A stretch of 64,000 nt of DNA. Source: Candidatus Krumholzibacteriia bacterium (lineage in GTDB: Bacteria; Krumholzibacteriota; Krumholzibacteriia; LZORAL124-64-63). Both the position numbers and the translations under genes were made by a program. Shown here piece after piece: positions 35,375 through 43,779 of this stretch. The first letter of the stretch is position 1, and every line of letters begins with the position of its first letter. The notes under the pieces were generated by a model, which worked only from the letters and a program-made list of their open reading frames with translations, did no database searches and had not been told where the DNA came from. The stretch lies in NCBI GenBank assembly GCA_016744705.1, contig JADGDU010000017.1, forward strand, positions 40,601-104,600, in the 5' to 3' direction.

Positions 35375-36736
35375 CTAATCAACTTCGGGCTGGGTTCGCA
35401 ATTCGTATTTGCTGATCTTTTTATACAAATTACTTCGCTGCATACCCAGAGCCTCAGCTGTACGGGAAACATTATACATGTTTTCTTTGAGCTTTTGTTG
35501 GAGAAAAGCACCTTCGCTGAGGGCCTTGAACTCCTGGAAGTCTGCACAATCCAAGAATGAAGCGTTACTGAGGGCACTGCTCTGGGTGCCTGGCAACAAG
35601 GGTAAATCAGAGGGTTTAACGACCGAACCAGATGACAGTATCAAAAGTCTTTCCACAAGGTTACGGAGTTCTCGTACGTTACCTGGCCAACTATAATTTT
35701 TGAGTATGGCCAAAGTCTCATCGGAAAAAGAAAGCTGCTCTCGATTCAGGCGTCCAGCCAGATCGGCCATAAACCACGAGAGGAGTAATTCCACATCCCC
35801 AGCCCGTTCTCGCAAAGGTGGCAAATGAATGGAAAGCACATTTAATCGAAAAAACAAATCCTGCCGAAACCCACTTTGAGGAGAGGAGAGGTCTCGGTTG
35901 GTGGCCGCGACAATGCGCACATCCACTTCTCTTGTTTCGGTGCCCCCTACCCGCTGGAAACGACTCTCTTCCACCGCTTTCAATACCTTAGCTTGGGCTT
36001 CCGGTCCCATATCCCCAATTTCATCCAGGAAAAGTATGCCTCCATCCGCATGCTCAAATTTCCCCACCCGTTGCTTGTCGGCTCCAGTGAAACTGCCTTT
36101 TTCGTGGCCAAACAGTTCACTTTCCACCAGATCACGGGGAATGGCGGCACAATTCACCTCAACCAGAGCCTGCTCAGCTCGCAGGCTGGCCCTGTGGATG
36201 GCATTGACCACCAATTCCTTACCTGTCCCATTTTCGCCTGTGATCAGGACTGTGCCCTCAGTGGGACCCACTTTTTCTATGAAAAGGCGTATATTCTTGA
36301 TCGCTTGGCTTTCACCCACAATGGGCATGCCTGACCCCACTTTAAAGCGTAGTTGCTCGCGTTCTTGCAAAACATTCTGATGGGTGAGGCAATTGGACAA
36401 AGTGACCAGCAACCGGGATCGGTCCAAAGGCTTTTCAAGATAGTCGTAGGCTCCGCTTTTGACAGCCTCTACCGCCGTTTCAATGGTGCCGTGTCCGGAT
36501 ATGACCACCACCGGAGCAGAGACGCCGTTAGCCTTCAGCTTTTCCAGCACCTCAAAACCATCCATGCCTGGCATTTTGATATCCAGAAGAATGACATCGG
36601 GTTCGGATTTATCCACCATAGCTAGCGCTTCGGCCCCGGATCCGGCTTTCACTACGGCATAGCCATCATAATTGAGGATCTGCTCCATCGTCTCACGGAT
36701 GGCCAGTTCGTCATCGACAATCAAAACGGTTTTCAC
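35375..36736 (-). CDS. NtrC-family sigma-54-dependent response regulator
   Basis: A 453-residue response regulator: receiver domain (about residues 1-118, phospho-acceptor D52 in LLDIKMPGMDG), AAA+ domain (about 137-370) with Walker A GENGTGKE, the GSFTGA variant of the sigma-54 loop near 210 and Walker B LFLDEIG, and a C-terminal Fis-type helix-turn-helix (about 410-445, NVSRTAEALGMQRSNLYKKI). No histidine kinase gene is adjacent. The start is GTG 36734-36736 with AAGGA upstream. It is transcribed in the same direction as the small-protein/activator pair downstream and may act in the same regulon. Confidence 0.92.
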   Translation of the reverse strand: MKTVLIVDDELAIRETMEQILNYDGYAVVKAGSGAEALAMVDKSEPDVILLDIKMPGMDGFEVLEKLKANGVSAPVVVISGHGTIETAVEAVKSGAYDYLEKPLDRSRLLVTLSNCLTHQNVLQEREQLRFKVGSGMPIVGESQAIKNIRLFIEKVGPTEGTVLITGENGTGKELVVNAIHRASLRAEQALVEVNCAAIPRDLVESELFGHEKGSFTGADKQRVGKFEHADGGILFLDEIGDMGPEAQAKVLKAVEESRFQRVGGTETREVDVRIVAATNRDLSSPQSGFRQDLFFRLNVLSIHLPPLRERAGDVELLLSWFMADLAGRLNREQLSFSDETLAILKNYSWPGNVRELRNLVERLLILSSGSVVKPSDLPLLPGTQSSALSNASFLDCADFQEFKALSEGAFLQQKLKENMYNVSRTAEALGMQRSNLYKKISKYELRTQPEVD

Positions 36737-36865
36737 AGGTCAATCCTTGCGTGGTTGAGAGAACGGAACTATTGAATGGGGCACTCCATGAACCCTGGAC
36801 CACCTTGCAACGATGGTGGCGCATGTGTCAACGCCCGAAAGCGATGCCCGAAAGTGATACAAGAC

Positions 36866-37924
36866 ATGAAACCACTGTTGCGATCTCTGGTTCCCGAGCA
36901 ATTGTTGAAAATCGAATCATTGAAAGATGTTCCCGCTTTTCGTGCACGTCAATTAACCGGGTGGGTTTTTGAGCATGGAGTTTTTCAGTGGGAGGAGATG
37001 AGCAACCTGCCAGGCACTTTGCGGACTGATCTGGCTAATCACTATGACCTTTGCTCCCTGGAGCTGGAAACCCGGCAGGTGTCCTTGGATGGAACACGAA
37101 AATTTCTCTACCGGCTGCGTGATGGCCAGACGGTCGAAAGCGTCATCATCCCGATGGGTGATCACGCCACATTTTGCATTTCCAGTCAGGTGGGATGCGC
37201 CATGGCCTGCAGTTTTTGCGCCACCGCCAGGGGTGGCCTGGTGCGGCAGTTGGAAGCTGGAGAAATAATCGAACAAGTACTGATGCTGCGGAAAGACATG
37301 CTCCAGGAACCTTTTTCGGGTTATGGGGACAAACTGCCCAACGTCGTCTTTATGGGCATGGGTGAGCCTCTGGACAACTGTGAAAACGTCTTTCAAAGCC
37401 TGAAAATCATGATGCATAAAGAGGGCTTGAACATGTCCCGCCGGCGCATCCAGATATCTTCCAGCGGACCAGCCGAAGGATTGCAGGCTCTCCTGGAATT
37501 CAACCCGGGCACCGGCTTAACCCTGAGTTTGGGTGGAACCACAGACAGCGCCCGCAAAAAGATTATGCCAGTTCCTGGCCGCACCACAGTGCATGAAGCG
37601 GTGGATTTGGCCGCCAGCTATGCTCGTTTGAGTGGCCGCCGGGCCACCCTGGCCTGGGTGTTAATCAACCAGCAGACCGATTCCCTGGAACAGGCTGCCC
37701 AATTGGCCAAATTGGCCTTGCGCGGCTCTTTTAAAGTGAACCTGATCCCCATGAACACTTTAGATGACGGCAAACTGCAGCCATCTGGTGAAACCCGGAT
37801 GCTGGATTTTCAAAAAGTTTTGACTGACAAAGGCGTGCCGGCCTTCATCAGGGCCAGTGGTGGACAGGATATTGCAGCAGCGTGCGGCCAATTGCGTCGC
37901 CAAAGGGAAAACCGCCGGCCATAA
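36866..37924 (+). CDS. rlmN: Dual-specificity 23S rRNA/tRNA adenine-C2 methyltransferase RlmN
   Basis: Radical SAM enzyme methylating C2 of A2503 in 23S rRNA and A37 of some tRNAs, 352 residues. The radical SAM cluster motif is C111-x3-C115-x2-C118 (GCAMACSFCAT), followed by MGMGEPLDN and the C-terminal RASGGQDIAAACGQL with the methyl-transfer cysteine. I use ATG 36866, giving the family-typical start MKPLLRSLVPEQL; frames from 36776 are possible but have no better ribosome site. A bidirectional terminator follows. Confidence 0.94.
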   Translation: MKPLLRSLVPEQLLKIESLKDVPAFRARQLTGWVFEHGVFQWEEMSNLPGTLRTDLANHYDLCSLELETRQVSLDGTRKFLYRLRDGQTVESVIIPMGDHATFCISSQVGCAMACSFCATARGGLVRQLEAGEIIEQVLMLRKDMLQEPFSGYGDKLPNVVFMGMGEPLDNCENVFQSLKIMMHKEGLNMSRRRIQISSSGPAEGLQALLEFNPGTGLTLSLGGTTDSARKKIMPVPGRTTVHEAVDLAASYARLSGRRATLAWVLINQQTDSLEQAAQLAKLALRGSFKVNLIPMNTLDDGKLQPSGETRMLDFQKVLTDKGVPAFIRASGGQDIAAACGQLRRQRENRRP

Positions 37925-37956
37925 AAAAAAGCTCCATCCCAAAGGATGGAGCTTTT
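37923..37956. terminator. Bidirectional terminator between rlmN and the Rrf2 gene
   Basis: A perfect 9-bp stem, GCTCCATCC/GGATGGAGC (37931-37952), with a four-base loop, is flanked by A8 on one side and TTTTAAT on the other. It can end both converging genes. Confidence 0.88.
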
Positions 37957-37969
37957 AATAATCTCTAGA

Positions 37970-38368
37970 TCAGATAACGTCGGCCAAACACGTCTTGTCC
38001 AGAGCACCGGTCAAGGCATCCTGGGCTTCACGCCAGACTTTCGCTACGGCGCAAGTGTCGACATCCTTGCAAGGATCCACTTTACGCAGGCAGTGATTCA
38101 AAACAATACCACCTTCACAAATTTCTACAATTTCCCGCAAAGTGATTTCTGATGCATCACGTCCAAGACTGAAGCCGCCTTTGACGCCACGATGAGATTT
38201 CACCACACCAGCCTGGGCCAGCATTTGGAATATTTTGGCCAGGAAAGCTTCGGAAACTTCACAGGCTCCGGCAATGACCTTCAATTGCACAGGAGCGTCG
38301 ACGTTACGACGAGCCAGCTCCTGGAGACCGCGGATGGCATATTCTGTTTGTCGTGTGATCTGTAACAT
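37970..38368 (-). CDS. Rrf2-family transcriptional regulator with three conserved cysteines
   Basis: A 132-residue winged-helix regulator related to IscR and NsrR. It has a DNA-binding start (MLQITRQTEYAIRGLQELAR), SEAFLAKIFQMLAQAGVVKSHRG, and three cysteines, C93-x6-C100-x5-C106, placed where IscR/NsrR bind a [2Fe-2S] or [4Fe-4S] cluster. It probably senses iron-sulfur status, nitric oxide or oxygen. No isc or suf genes are next to it. ATG 38366-38368 has GCGAGG upstream; the frame extends to 38398 without a better start. Confidence 0.88.
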   Translation of the reverse strand: MLQITRQTEYAIRGLQELARRNVDAPVQLKVIAGACEVSEAFLAKIFQMLAQAGVVKSHRGVKGGFSLGRDASEITLREIVEICEGGIVLNHCLRKVDPCKDVDTCAVAKVWREAQDALTGALDKTCLADVI

Positions 38369-38418
38369 TCGTGACCTCGCACCAGCAAAAACATGCAATT
38401 TAGATGATGAATGAAGCT

Positions 38419-38447
38419 AATTTCGCCGCCTACCAAGCATATGTCAA
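38419..38447 (-). promoter_or_regulatory. Possible promoter for the Rrf2 gene
   Basis: A perfect TTGACA (38442-38447, minus strand) overlaps the mutY stop; 17 bases downstream is GAAATT, a poor -10. Weak support. Confidence 0.3.
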
Positions 38448-39607
38448 ACAATCCCCTCAAAGAATCTTTCCAGAGACTTGGTTACCAATTTCGAAACAGG
38501 AGTATCTGTGGATGGAATGAGGAAGTGGCCTGGGATTCCTTGGGCCAATTTGACATTACAATAATGCTCTGGAATTTGAATTTCCCAAGCCCGCATGCCC
38601 AACCTATGATGGGTGATGGAATGGCCGAAAGAAGTCTTCCGCATAAGGCAGGCTCTTATTTGGGCAGATGAAAGATTCAATCGCCCCCTTAACCACAGGC
38701 GTACAAAAGTTGGGTCATCCAGAACCTTGTCGACCTTTTCGGTGGCCAAATACCACGGCGTTTGAGGTAGGGTCCAGAACCCATGATTGAGCCCCGAAAT
38801 ATCTGCCCTGCCCAACTCCCATTTTCCTGCCAAGTCCACCGTTTCCCGGCTGCCCGGGGGCAACAGGAGTATTTTATCCTCACAGCGTACAACCAGTGTG
38901 GCCACGGCAATGGCCAGGGTGGGTTTTGGTTTTTTGGGAGGAGGAATCTCCAACGCCACAGCCGCCAGTCCAGCCTTGCATTGATCCAGAACTGGGCATT
39001 GAGAACATTGCACCGATGCGGCCTGGCAAAGGGTAGCCCCCAGTTCCATCACCGCTTCATTCCACTGGCCAGGCTGATGAGGCAGAACCATCCGGCTGGC
39101 CAACTCTTCCAATTCCGAAGGACGCAGGTTTCCGGCCGCAATCGGATCATCATAAAACCACCGGCTGAGCACTCTCCGAGCATTGGCATCTACAGCCGGA
39201 ACCACCTCTCCCAGGCCAATGCTGGCAATTGCGCCACTGGCATAAGTGCCCACACCAGGCAATGCCTGCCATTCTTTGCGGCAAGTGGGCAAGCCTCCCC
39301 TCCCTTGGTCCACAACCATCCGGGCGGCTCGGTGGAGGTTCTTGGCCCTTCGGTAATACCCCAATCCGGACCATAGAGAAAGGATCTCACTCTCAGGAGC
39401 TGCTGCCAGAGTCTGAACATTGGGGAATCGCGCCATAAATTTTTCCCAGTAAGGAATCACTGCCGCCACGGTGGTTTGTTGCAGCATAATTTCTGAAACC
39501 CAGGTCCCATACAGTGTGGGCGTCCGGCGCCAAGGCAAAGCTCGGCTGTGGGCCTGAAACCAATCCATAAGATTTGTTTGAAGGTTTTTTTTAATTAATG
39601 GGTCCAT
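38444..39607 (-). CDS. mutY: A/G-specific adenine DNA glycosylase MutY
   Basis: Removes adenine mispaired with 8-oxoguanine. 387 residues: helix-hairpin-helix GPD domain with catalytic Glu in SEIMLQQT, LPGVGTYASGAIASIGLGE and the catalytic Asp in VDAN, a [4Fe-4S] site with spacing C-x6-C-x2-C-x5-C (CQAASVQCSQCPVLDQC), and a C-terminal NUDIX-like domain that recognises 8-oxoG. The ATG at 39607 lacks a clear ribosome site; ATG 39568 is a possible alternative. It may be co-transcribed with the Rrf2 gene downstream. Confidence 0.94.
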   Translation of the reverse strand: MDPLIKKNLQTNLMDWFQAHSRALPWRRTPTLYGTWVSEIMLQQTTVAAVIPYWEKFMARFPNVQTLAAAPESEILSLWSGLGYYRRAKNLHRAARMVVDQGRGGLPTCRKEWQALPGVGTYASGAIASIGLGEVVPAVDANARRVLSRWFYDDPIAAGNLRPSELEELASRMVLPHQPGQWNEAVMELGATLCQAASVQCSQCPVLDQCKAGLAAVALEIPPPKKPKPTLAIAVATLVVRCEDKILLLPPGSRETVDLAGKWELGRADISGLNHGFWTLPQTPWYLATEKVDKVLDDPTFVRLWLRGRLNLSSAQIRACLMRKTSFGHSITHHRLGMRAWEIQIPEHYCNVKLAQGIPGHFLIPSTDTPVSKLVTKSLERFFEGIV

Positions 39608-39644
39608 ATGATGGCTGAATCAGGCCTTTCCAATGGGTGTTTCG

Positions 39645-39670
39645 TTGACAAATGATCATTAGCAAGGTAA
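39645..39670 (+). promoter_or_regulatory. Possible promoter region with palindrome upstream of the acyl-CoA ligase gene
   Basis: TTGACA (39645-39650) is followed directly by the perfect 10-base palindrome AATGATCATT (39651-39660). No good -10 lies at 17 bases; GATAAT occurs at 21. The palindrome could be an operator, but the promoter assignment is weak. Confidence 0.3.
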
Positions 39671-39731
39671 GGATAATGGCTCAATCAAAAATTGGCCCGG
39701 TTTCCTTTGTTTCTTAGACCAGGAGTGCCCC

Positions 39732-41543
39732 ATGTCCGTGCAAACTCTCAGTGAACTTTTCCTGGCCGCCGTACACAACACACCCCGACCAGACCTTTTC
39801 TCCTACCGGGACCAGACTGGGCAATACACGGATGTTTCCAGCGAGGAGACTTTGCGCCGGGTCAGAGCTCTCAAATACGGCATGCGTTCTCTGGGCCTCA
39901 AGGAAGGCGACAAAGTTGCCATCCTCTCAGAAAACCGCCTGGAATGGGCTCTGTGTGATCTGGCATCACTCTGTGGCGGCATGGTATCGGTGCCCGTCTA
40001 CTCCACTCTGATGAGCCATACCGTAGAATACATCCTCAAAGATTGTGAACCCAAGATTGTCTTTGTTTCCTCTGAAGAGCAGGCAGCCAAAATCCACTCC
40101 ATCCGGGAAAACCTCCCCTTTCTGGAGGATGTAGTCGCTTTTGATGAAACCAATTTGCCAAACATTTTACCCTTCCAAAAATTACTGCGTATTGGCCAGA
40201 ATCTGGTGGATGAAAACCCACCCACGCCCCGTGAAGAATGTGTGAACGTGGATAAGGATTCCCCCTGCAGCATCATCTACACTTCAGGCACCACCGGTGA
40301 CCCCAAAGGCGTTGTCCTCTCCCATTGGAATTTTGTCTCCAATGTGCAGGCCATCCAGGAGCTCTTCCCCATTCGGCCTACGGACAAAACACTATCCTTC
40401 TTGCCTCTTTCTCATGTATTGGAACGCATGGCGGGCTATTACACCATGATCAATGCCGGGGCTGGCATTGCATTCGCCGAAAGGATGGATACCGTGCCCG
40501 TGGACATCCAGGATGTCAAACCCACCATCATCATCAGTGTGCCCCGTCTTTACGAAAAGATTTACGGTAAAACCAATGCTCTGGCCATGGCCGGCAGCCC
40601 CATCAAAAAGAATATTTTCTTCTGGGCCAGAAACCTGGGTATGGAATGTGCCCGTCGGGAAACCGAAGGAAAACCCATCAACGCCTGGATGTCGTTCCAA
40701 CGTGCCCTGGCTGATAAACTGGTCTTCTCCAAATTGAGAGCCAAGCTGGGCGGGAATATTAGATTCATGGTTTCGGGTGGCGCACCTTTAAATTCCCGCA
40801 TCAACCAATTCTTCTATGCCAGCAAATTGTTTATATTTGAAGGGTATGGCCTTACGGAGACCAGTCCGGTGATTTCCTGCAACTGCACCGGCAAGCTGCG
40901 ATTTGGTAGTGTTGGCACCATCCTCTCCTGTTGTGATGTCCGCATAGCGGAGGATGGAGAGATTCAGATTAAAGGCCCTCAGGTCATGCTCGGCTATTTC
41001 AACAACCAGGCCGCCACAGATGAAATCATGGATGCGGATGGCTGGTTGGCCACAGGCGATATTGGGCATATTGATGAAGATGGATATCTCTTCATCACTG
41101 ACCGCAAGAAAGACATCATCGTCACCGCTGGCGGGAAAAACATTGCTCCCCAGCCCATTGAAAACCTCCTGCGTTCTGATAAATTTGTATCCCAGGTGGT
41201 CGTCATCGGCGATCAAAGACAGTTCCTGACAGCCCTGATTGTTCCAGACATGGAAGTTCTTGAAAAATGGGCAACCACAGAGAATATTTCCTATGCCGGT
41301 TATGGTGAACTGGTGGCAACCTCTGAAGTGCACGAACTCTTCCAGAGCATTATTGAAAAGGCCAACAAAGATCTTCCCGGCTTCAATCAGGTCAAGAAGT
41401 GCAGCCTGCTCAAAAATGAATTTACGCTGGAAAATGGCGAATTGACACCCACAATGAAGGTCAAGCGCTTTGCCATTGGCAAAAAATACAAAGATGTTAT
41501 CAGCGCCATGTACCCCACCCCTTTAGCGGAAGATGAAGACTGA
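39732..41543 (+). CDS. Long-chain acyl-CoA ligase (FadD15/ACSBG type)
   Basis: AMP-forming synthetase, 603 residues, activating fatty acids with ATP and CoA at the membrane. Adenylation motif A3 YTSGTTGDPKGV, A5 FEGYGLTETSP, A8 GWLATGDIGHIDEDGYLFITDRKKD and the C-terminal catalytic-lysine region (PTMKVKR) are present. It resembles the bacterial FadD15 type rather than E. coli FadD. The start is ATG with AGGAG upstream. The next gene begins inside its last codons. Confidence 0.93.
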   Translation: MSVQTLSELFLAAVHNTPRPDLFSYRDQTGQYTDVSSEETLRRVRALKYGMRSLGLKEGDKVAILSENRLEWALCDLASLCGGMVSVPVYSTLMSHTVEYILKDCEPKIVFVSSEEQAAKIHSIRENLPFLEDVVAFDETNLPNILPFQKLLRIGQNLVDENPPTPREECVNVDKDSPCSIIYTSGTTGDPKGVVLSHWNFVSNVQAIQELFPIRPTDKTLSFLPLSHVLERMAGYYTMINAGAGIAFAERMDTVPVDIQDVKPTIIISVPRLYEKIYGKTNALAMAGSPIKKNIFFWARNLGMECARRETEGKPINAWMSFQRALADKLVFSKLRAKLGGNIRFMVSGGAPLNSRINQFFYASKLFIFEGYGLTETSPVISCNCTGKLRFGSVGTILSCCDVRIAEDGEIQIKGPQVMLGYFNNQAATDEIMDADGWLATGDIGHIDEDGYLFITDRKKDIIVTAGGKNIAPQPIENLLRSDKFVSQVVVIGDQRQFLTALIVPDMEVLEKWATTENISYAGYGELVATSEVHELFQSIIEKANKDLPGFNQVKKCSLLKNEFTLENGELTPTMKVKRFAIGKKYKDVISAMYPTPLAEDED

Positions 41544-42519
41544 ATTGTCGCCGACCAATCCCCCAGTGAACGAGCCCCCAGAGGGAGCTGAAACTTCTGT
41601 TCCCCGTCTGATGCAACCCATGTTCTGCACGTGGTTGGGTCTGGCCGGAAACATTGCTCTCTCCGCCGGGAAAATCATTGTGGGAATGATGGCCGCCTCT
41701 GCGGCCCTGGTGGCCGATGGTTATCACAGTCTGGCAGATGTCCTCGGTGATATCGGTATTTTGTTGAGTTTAAAAGCTGCCTCGCAACCCCCCGATGAAA
41801 ACCACCCCTACGGGCATCACAGCTTTGAAACCCTGGGCGCCATTATTGTGGCGGTGTTCATGCTGGCAACGGGGGTCGGCATCATGTTCAAAGCCGTCGT
41901 GGCCATCATCAACGGGCAGCTGATGCACCCTGAAATGGCCGCTCTCTGGGCCTCTCTGCTTTCAGTCGTAGCCAAAGAAATCATGGCCCGCTACACATTA
42001 AAAGTGGGGCGGCTTCACGGCAGCCCAGCCTTGTTGGCCAATGGTGCCATGCACCGATCTGATGCCATCAGTTCCCTGGCTGCTGCCGCCGGTATTGGCG
42101 GGGCCATTGCCGGTTATCCCATTCTGGACAGCATCGGAGCTGTAGCCATTTCCCTGTTCATTCTGCGTATGGGTTGGGAACTTCTTCGGGAAAATGTCAT
42201 GGCCCTCATGGACACAATGCCAGACCACGAACTGGTGGATGAGATCAGGCAAGCCGGCCAGGAAGTGGAATGTGTTCAGGAAATCCGGGACTTGCATGTG
42301 CGCCAGCGGGGATCATGGTTTCTGGCCGACTTGGTCATTGCCGTGCATCCCAACCACACCATTAAGACGGCCCACAAGATTGCCCACTCAATGGAAGACA
42401 GCATCCGAACCCAAGTGCCCAAAATTGCCCGGGTTTTTGTGCACGTGGAACCGGGTAAAGATCAAGGCCAGACTCACTGCCCTACTTGCGACTCTTCCGA
42501 TCACCCAGAACCACAGTAA
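41533..42519 (+). CDS. Cation diffusion facilitator family transporter
   Basis: A 328-residue CDF transporter for divalent metal efflux (zinc, iron, manganese or similar). It has six membrane helices; metal-site residues in ALVADGYHSLADVLGD (helix II) and the second site AMHRSDAISSLAA (helix V) carry the family HxxxD pattern, followed by a cytoplasmic C-terminal domain with a C-terminal CPTC. It overlaps the ligase gene by 11 bases, implying coupling, and overlaps the convergent M28 gene by 38 bases. Confidence 0.9.
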   Translation: MKTELSPTNPPVNEPPEGAETSVPRLMQPMFCTWLGLAGNIALSAGKIIVGMMAASAALVADGYHSLADVLGDIGILLSLKAASQPPDENHPYGHHSFETLGAIIVAVFMLATGVGIMFKAVVAIINGQLMHPEMAALWASLLSVVAKEIMARYTLKVGRLHGSPALLANGAMHRSDAISSLAAAAGIGGAIAGYPILDSIGAVAISLFILRMGWELLRENVMALMDTMPDHELVDEIRQAGQEVECVQEIRDLHVRQRGSWFLADLVIAVHPNHTIKTAHKIAHSMEDSIRTQVPKIARVFVHVEPGKDQGQTHCPTCDSSDHPEPQ

Positions 42520-43765
42520 AGTTTAAACGGTTACCATCGCGAAGTACGGTCACTTCCACCAGATCGCCCGGTGCATTGGCGCGCAGGGCGCCGGTGAAGG
42601 AGGGCAAGTCCACCACCTCACGGCCGGCCAGTTTCACCAGCACATCGCCTTTTTTGAGGCCGCCCTTGGCTGCCGGACTGCCATCAAAAACACCTGCCAG
42701 TTTATAACCAACCACATCTTCGGTAAAATCAGGCAAAGAACCAAACCAGGTATCCTTATTTTGGGTACCATCGTCTACAACCCGCAATTTTTCCGCGATC
42801 ATGATCCAGGGCAAGGCTTCAGGGTAGTGGCGAATATTAGTGATGAGATTGGCTGAATAGTTGGCAATTTCATTCATGCCCTCAGGGTTCAGGGTCGGCC
42901 AGACATCATCCACCGTGTTGTATTGTTCATAAGGCCCACCGAAAATAAAGAGAACGGGGATTTCTTTTGTATTAAATGACATGTGGTCACTGCCGGACCA
43001 CCCGCCCTGGGCCAGGGAAAGAGTCAGGCCCTGGGTATTGGCTTTCTGAACCATGTCAGGAAAGGCCACCGCAGTTCCCACGCCACTGACGTAGAGTCGA
43101 TTGTCGGTCATCTGCCCCACCGTATCAAAGTTGATCATGGCGTCCACAACATCCAGCTCCACCGGCATGTGCGAGACCATATAACCCGAGCCTTGCAGCC
43201 CCACCTCTTCCCCTCCGAAACAGGCAAACAGAACACTGCGTCGAGAGCCGTTGGTATCGGCTTTCAAATGGTCCACAAGTTCGAACAGGACGGTCAGACC
43301 TGAAGCATTGTCATTGGCTCCGGCGTAGTAGGACAGAGGCGCAGCAGGGCCCTCGCCTGTGAGGGAAGCATCCAGCCGTCCCAAATGATCATGGTGGGCT
43401 CCAACAACCACATACTGGGAAGCAAGTGGTCCGGATCCGGGTAGGATGGCAGCCACATTACGGCTGGTTTTTCCTTCCAGGTCATCGCCAGTCCAGCCTT
43501 GGCCATGCAGGGAGAATTCCTGAAAATAGCTTTCACCAAAACCTGGTATGAGGCCGGCGCTTTCAAACCACTCAGCCAACATATCGGCAGCAGCTTCACC
43601 TTCAACAGTACCACTGCCACGTCCGGCAAATTCAGGGGAGGTCAGAGCCTTGACCCTGGAGAGAAGAGCGTCCTGCGCACCCTCTTGGGTCTTAGCAGCT
43701 GCCAGGGAAAAAGGCCCTGCCAAAATTGCGACCACCAGTAGACTGCATAAAGATTTCAATTGCAC
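42482..43765 (-). CDS. M28 family metallopeptidase with PDZ domain
   Basis: A 427-residue exported aminopeptidase-like protein. Order: signal peptide (about residues 1-24), Zn-peptidase domain (about 30-320) with AHHDHLG, GANDNASG, the Glu pair in FGGEEVGLQG and NFDTVG, and a C-terminal PDZ (about 340-420). The last zinc ligand, usually His in a YHT..D segment, is replaced by Asn: QYN283TVDD. Activity may be altered. The start is GTG 43763-43765 with GGAGAAACG upstream. Last gene of an operon with ggt, so a role in peptide or glutathione degradation is plausible. Confidence 0.87.
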   Translation of the reverse strand: MQLKSLCSLLVVAILAGPFSLAAAKTQEGAQDALLSRVKALTSPEFAGRGSGTVEGEAAADMLAEWFESAGLIPGFGESYFQEFSLHGQGWTGDDLEGKTSRNVAAILPGSGPLASQYVVVGAHHDHLGRLDASLTGEGPAAPLSYYAGANDNASGLTVLFELVDHLKADTNGSRRSVLFACFGGEEVGLQGSGYMVSHMPVELDVVDAMINFDTVGQMTDNRLYVSGVGTAVAFPDMVQKANTQGLTLSLAQGGWSGSDHMSFNTKEIPVLFIFGGPYEQYNTVDDVWPTLNPEGMNEIANYSANLITNIRHYPEALPWIMIAEKLRVVDDGTQNKDTWFGSLPDFTEDVVGYKLAGVFDGSPAAKGGLKKGDVLVKLAGREVVDLPSFTGALRANAPGDLVEVTVLRDGNRLNFTVVLGDRKSRK

Positions 43766-43779
43766 CGTTTCTCCAATGA

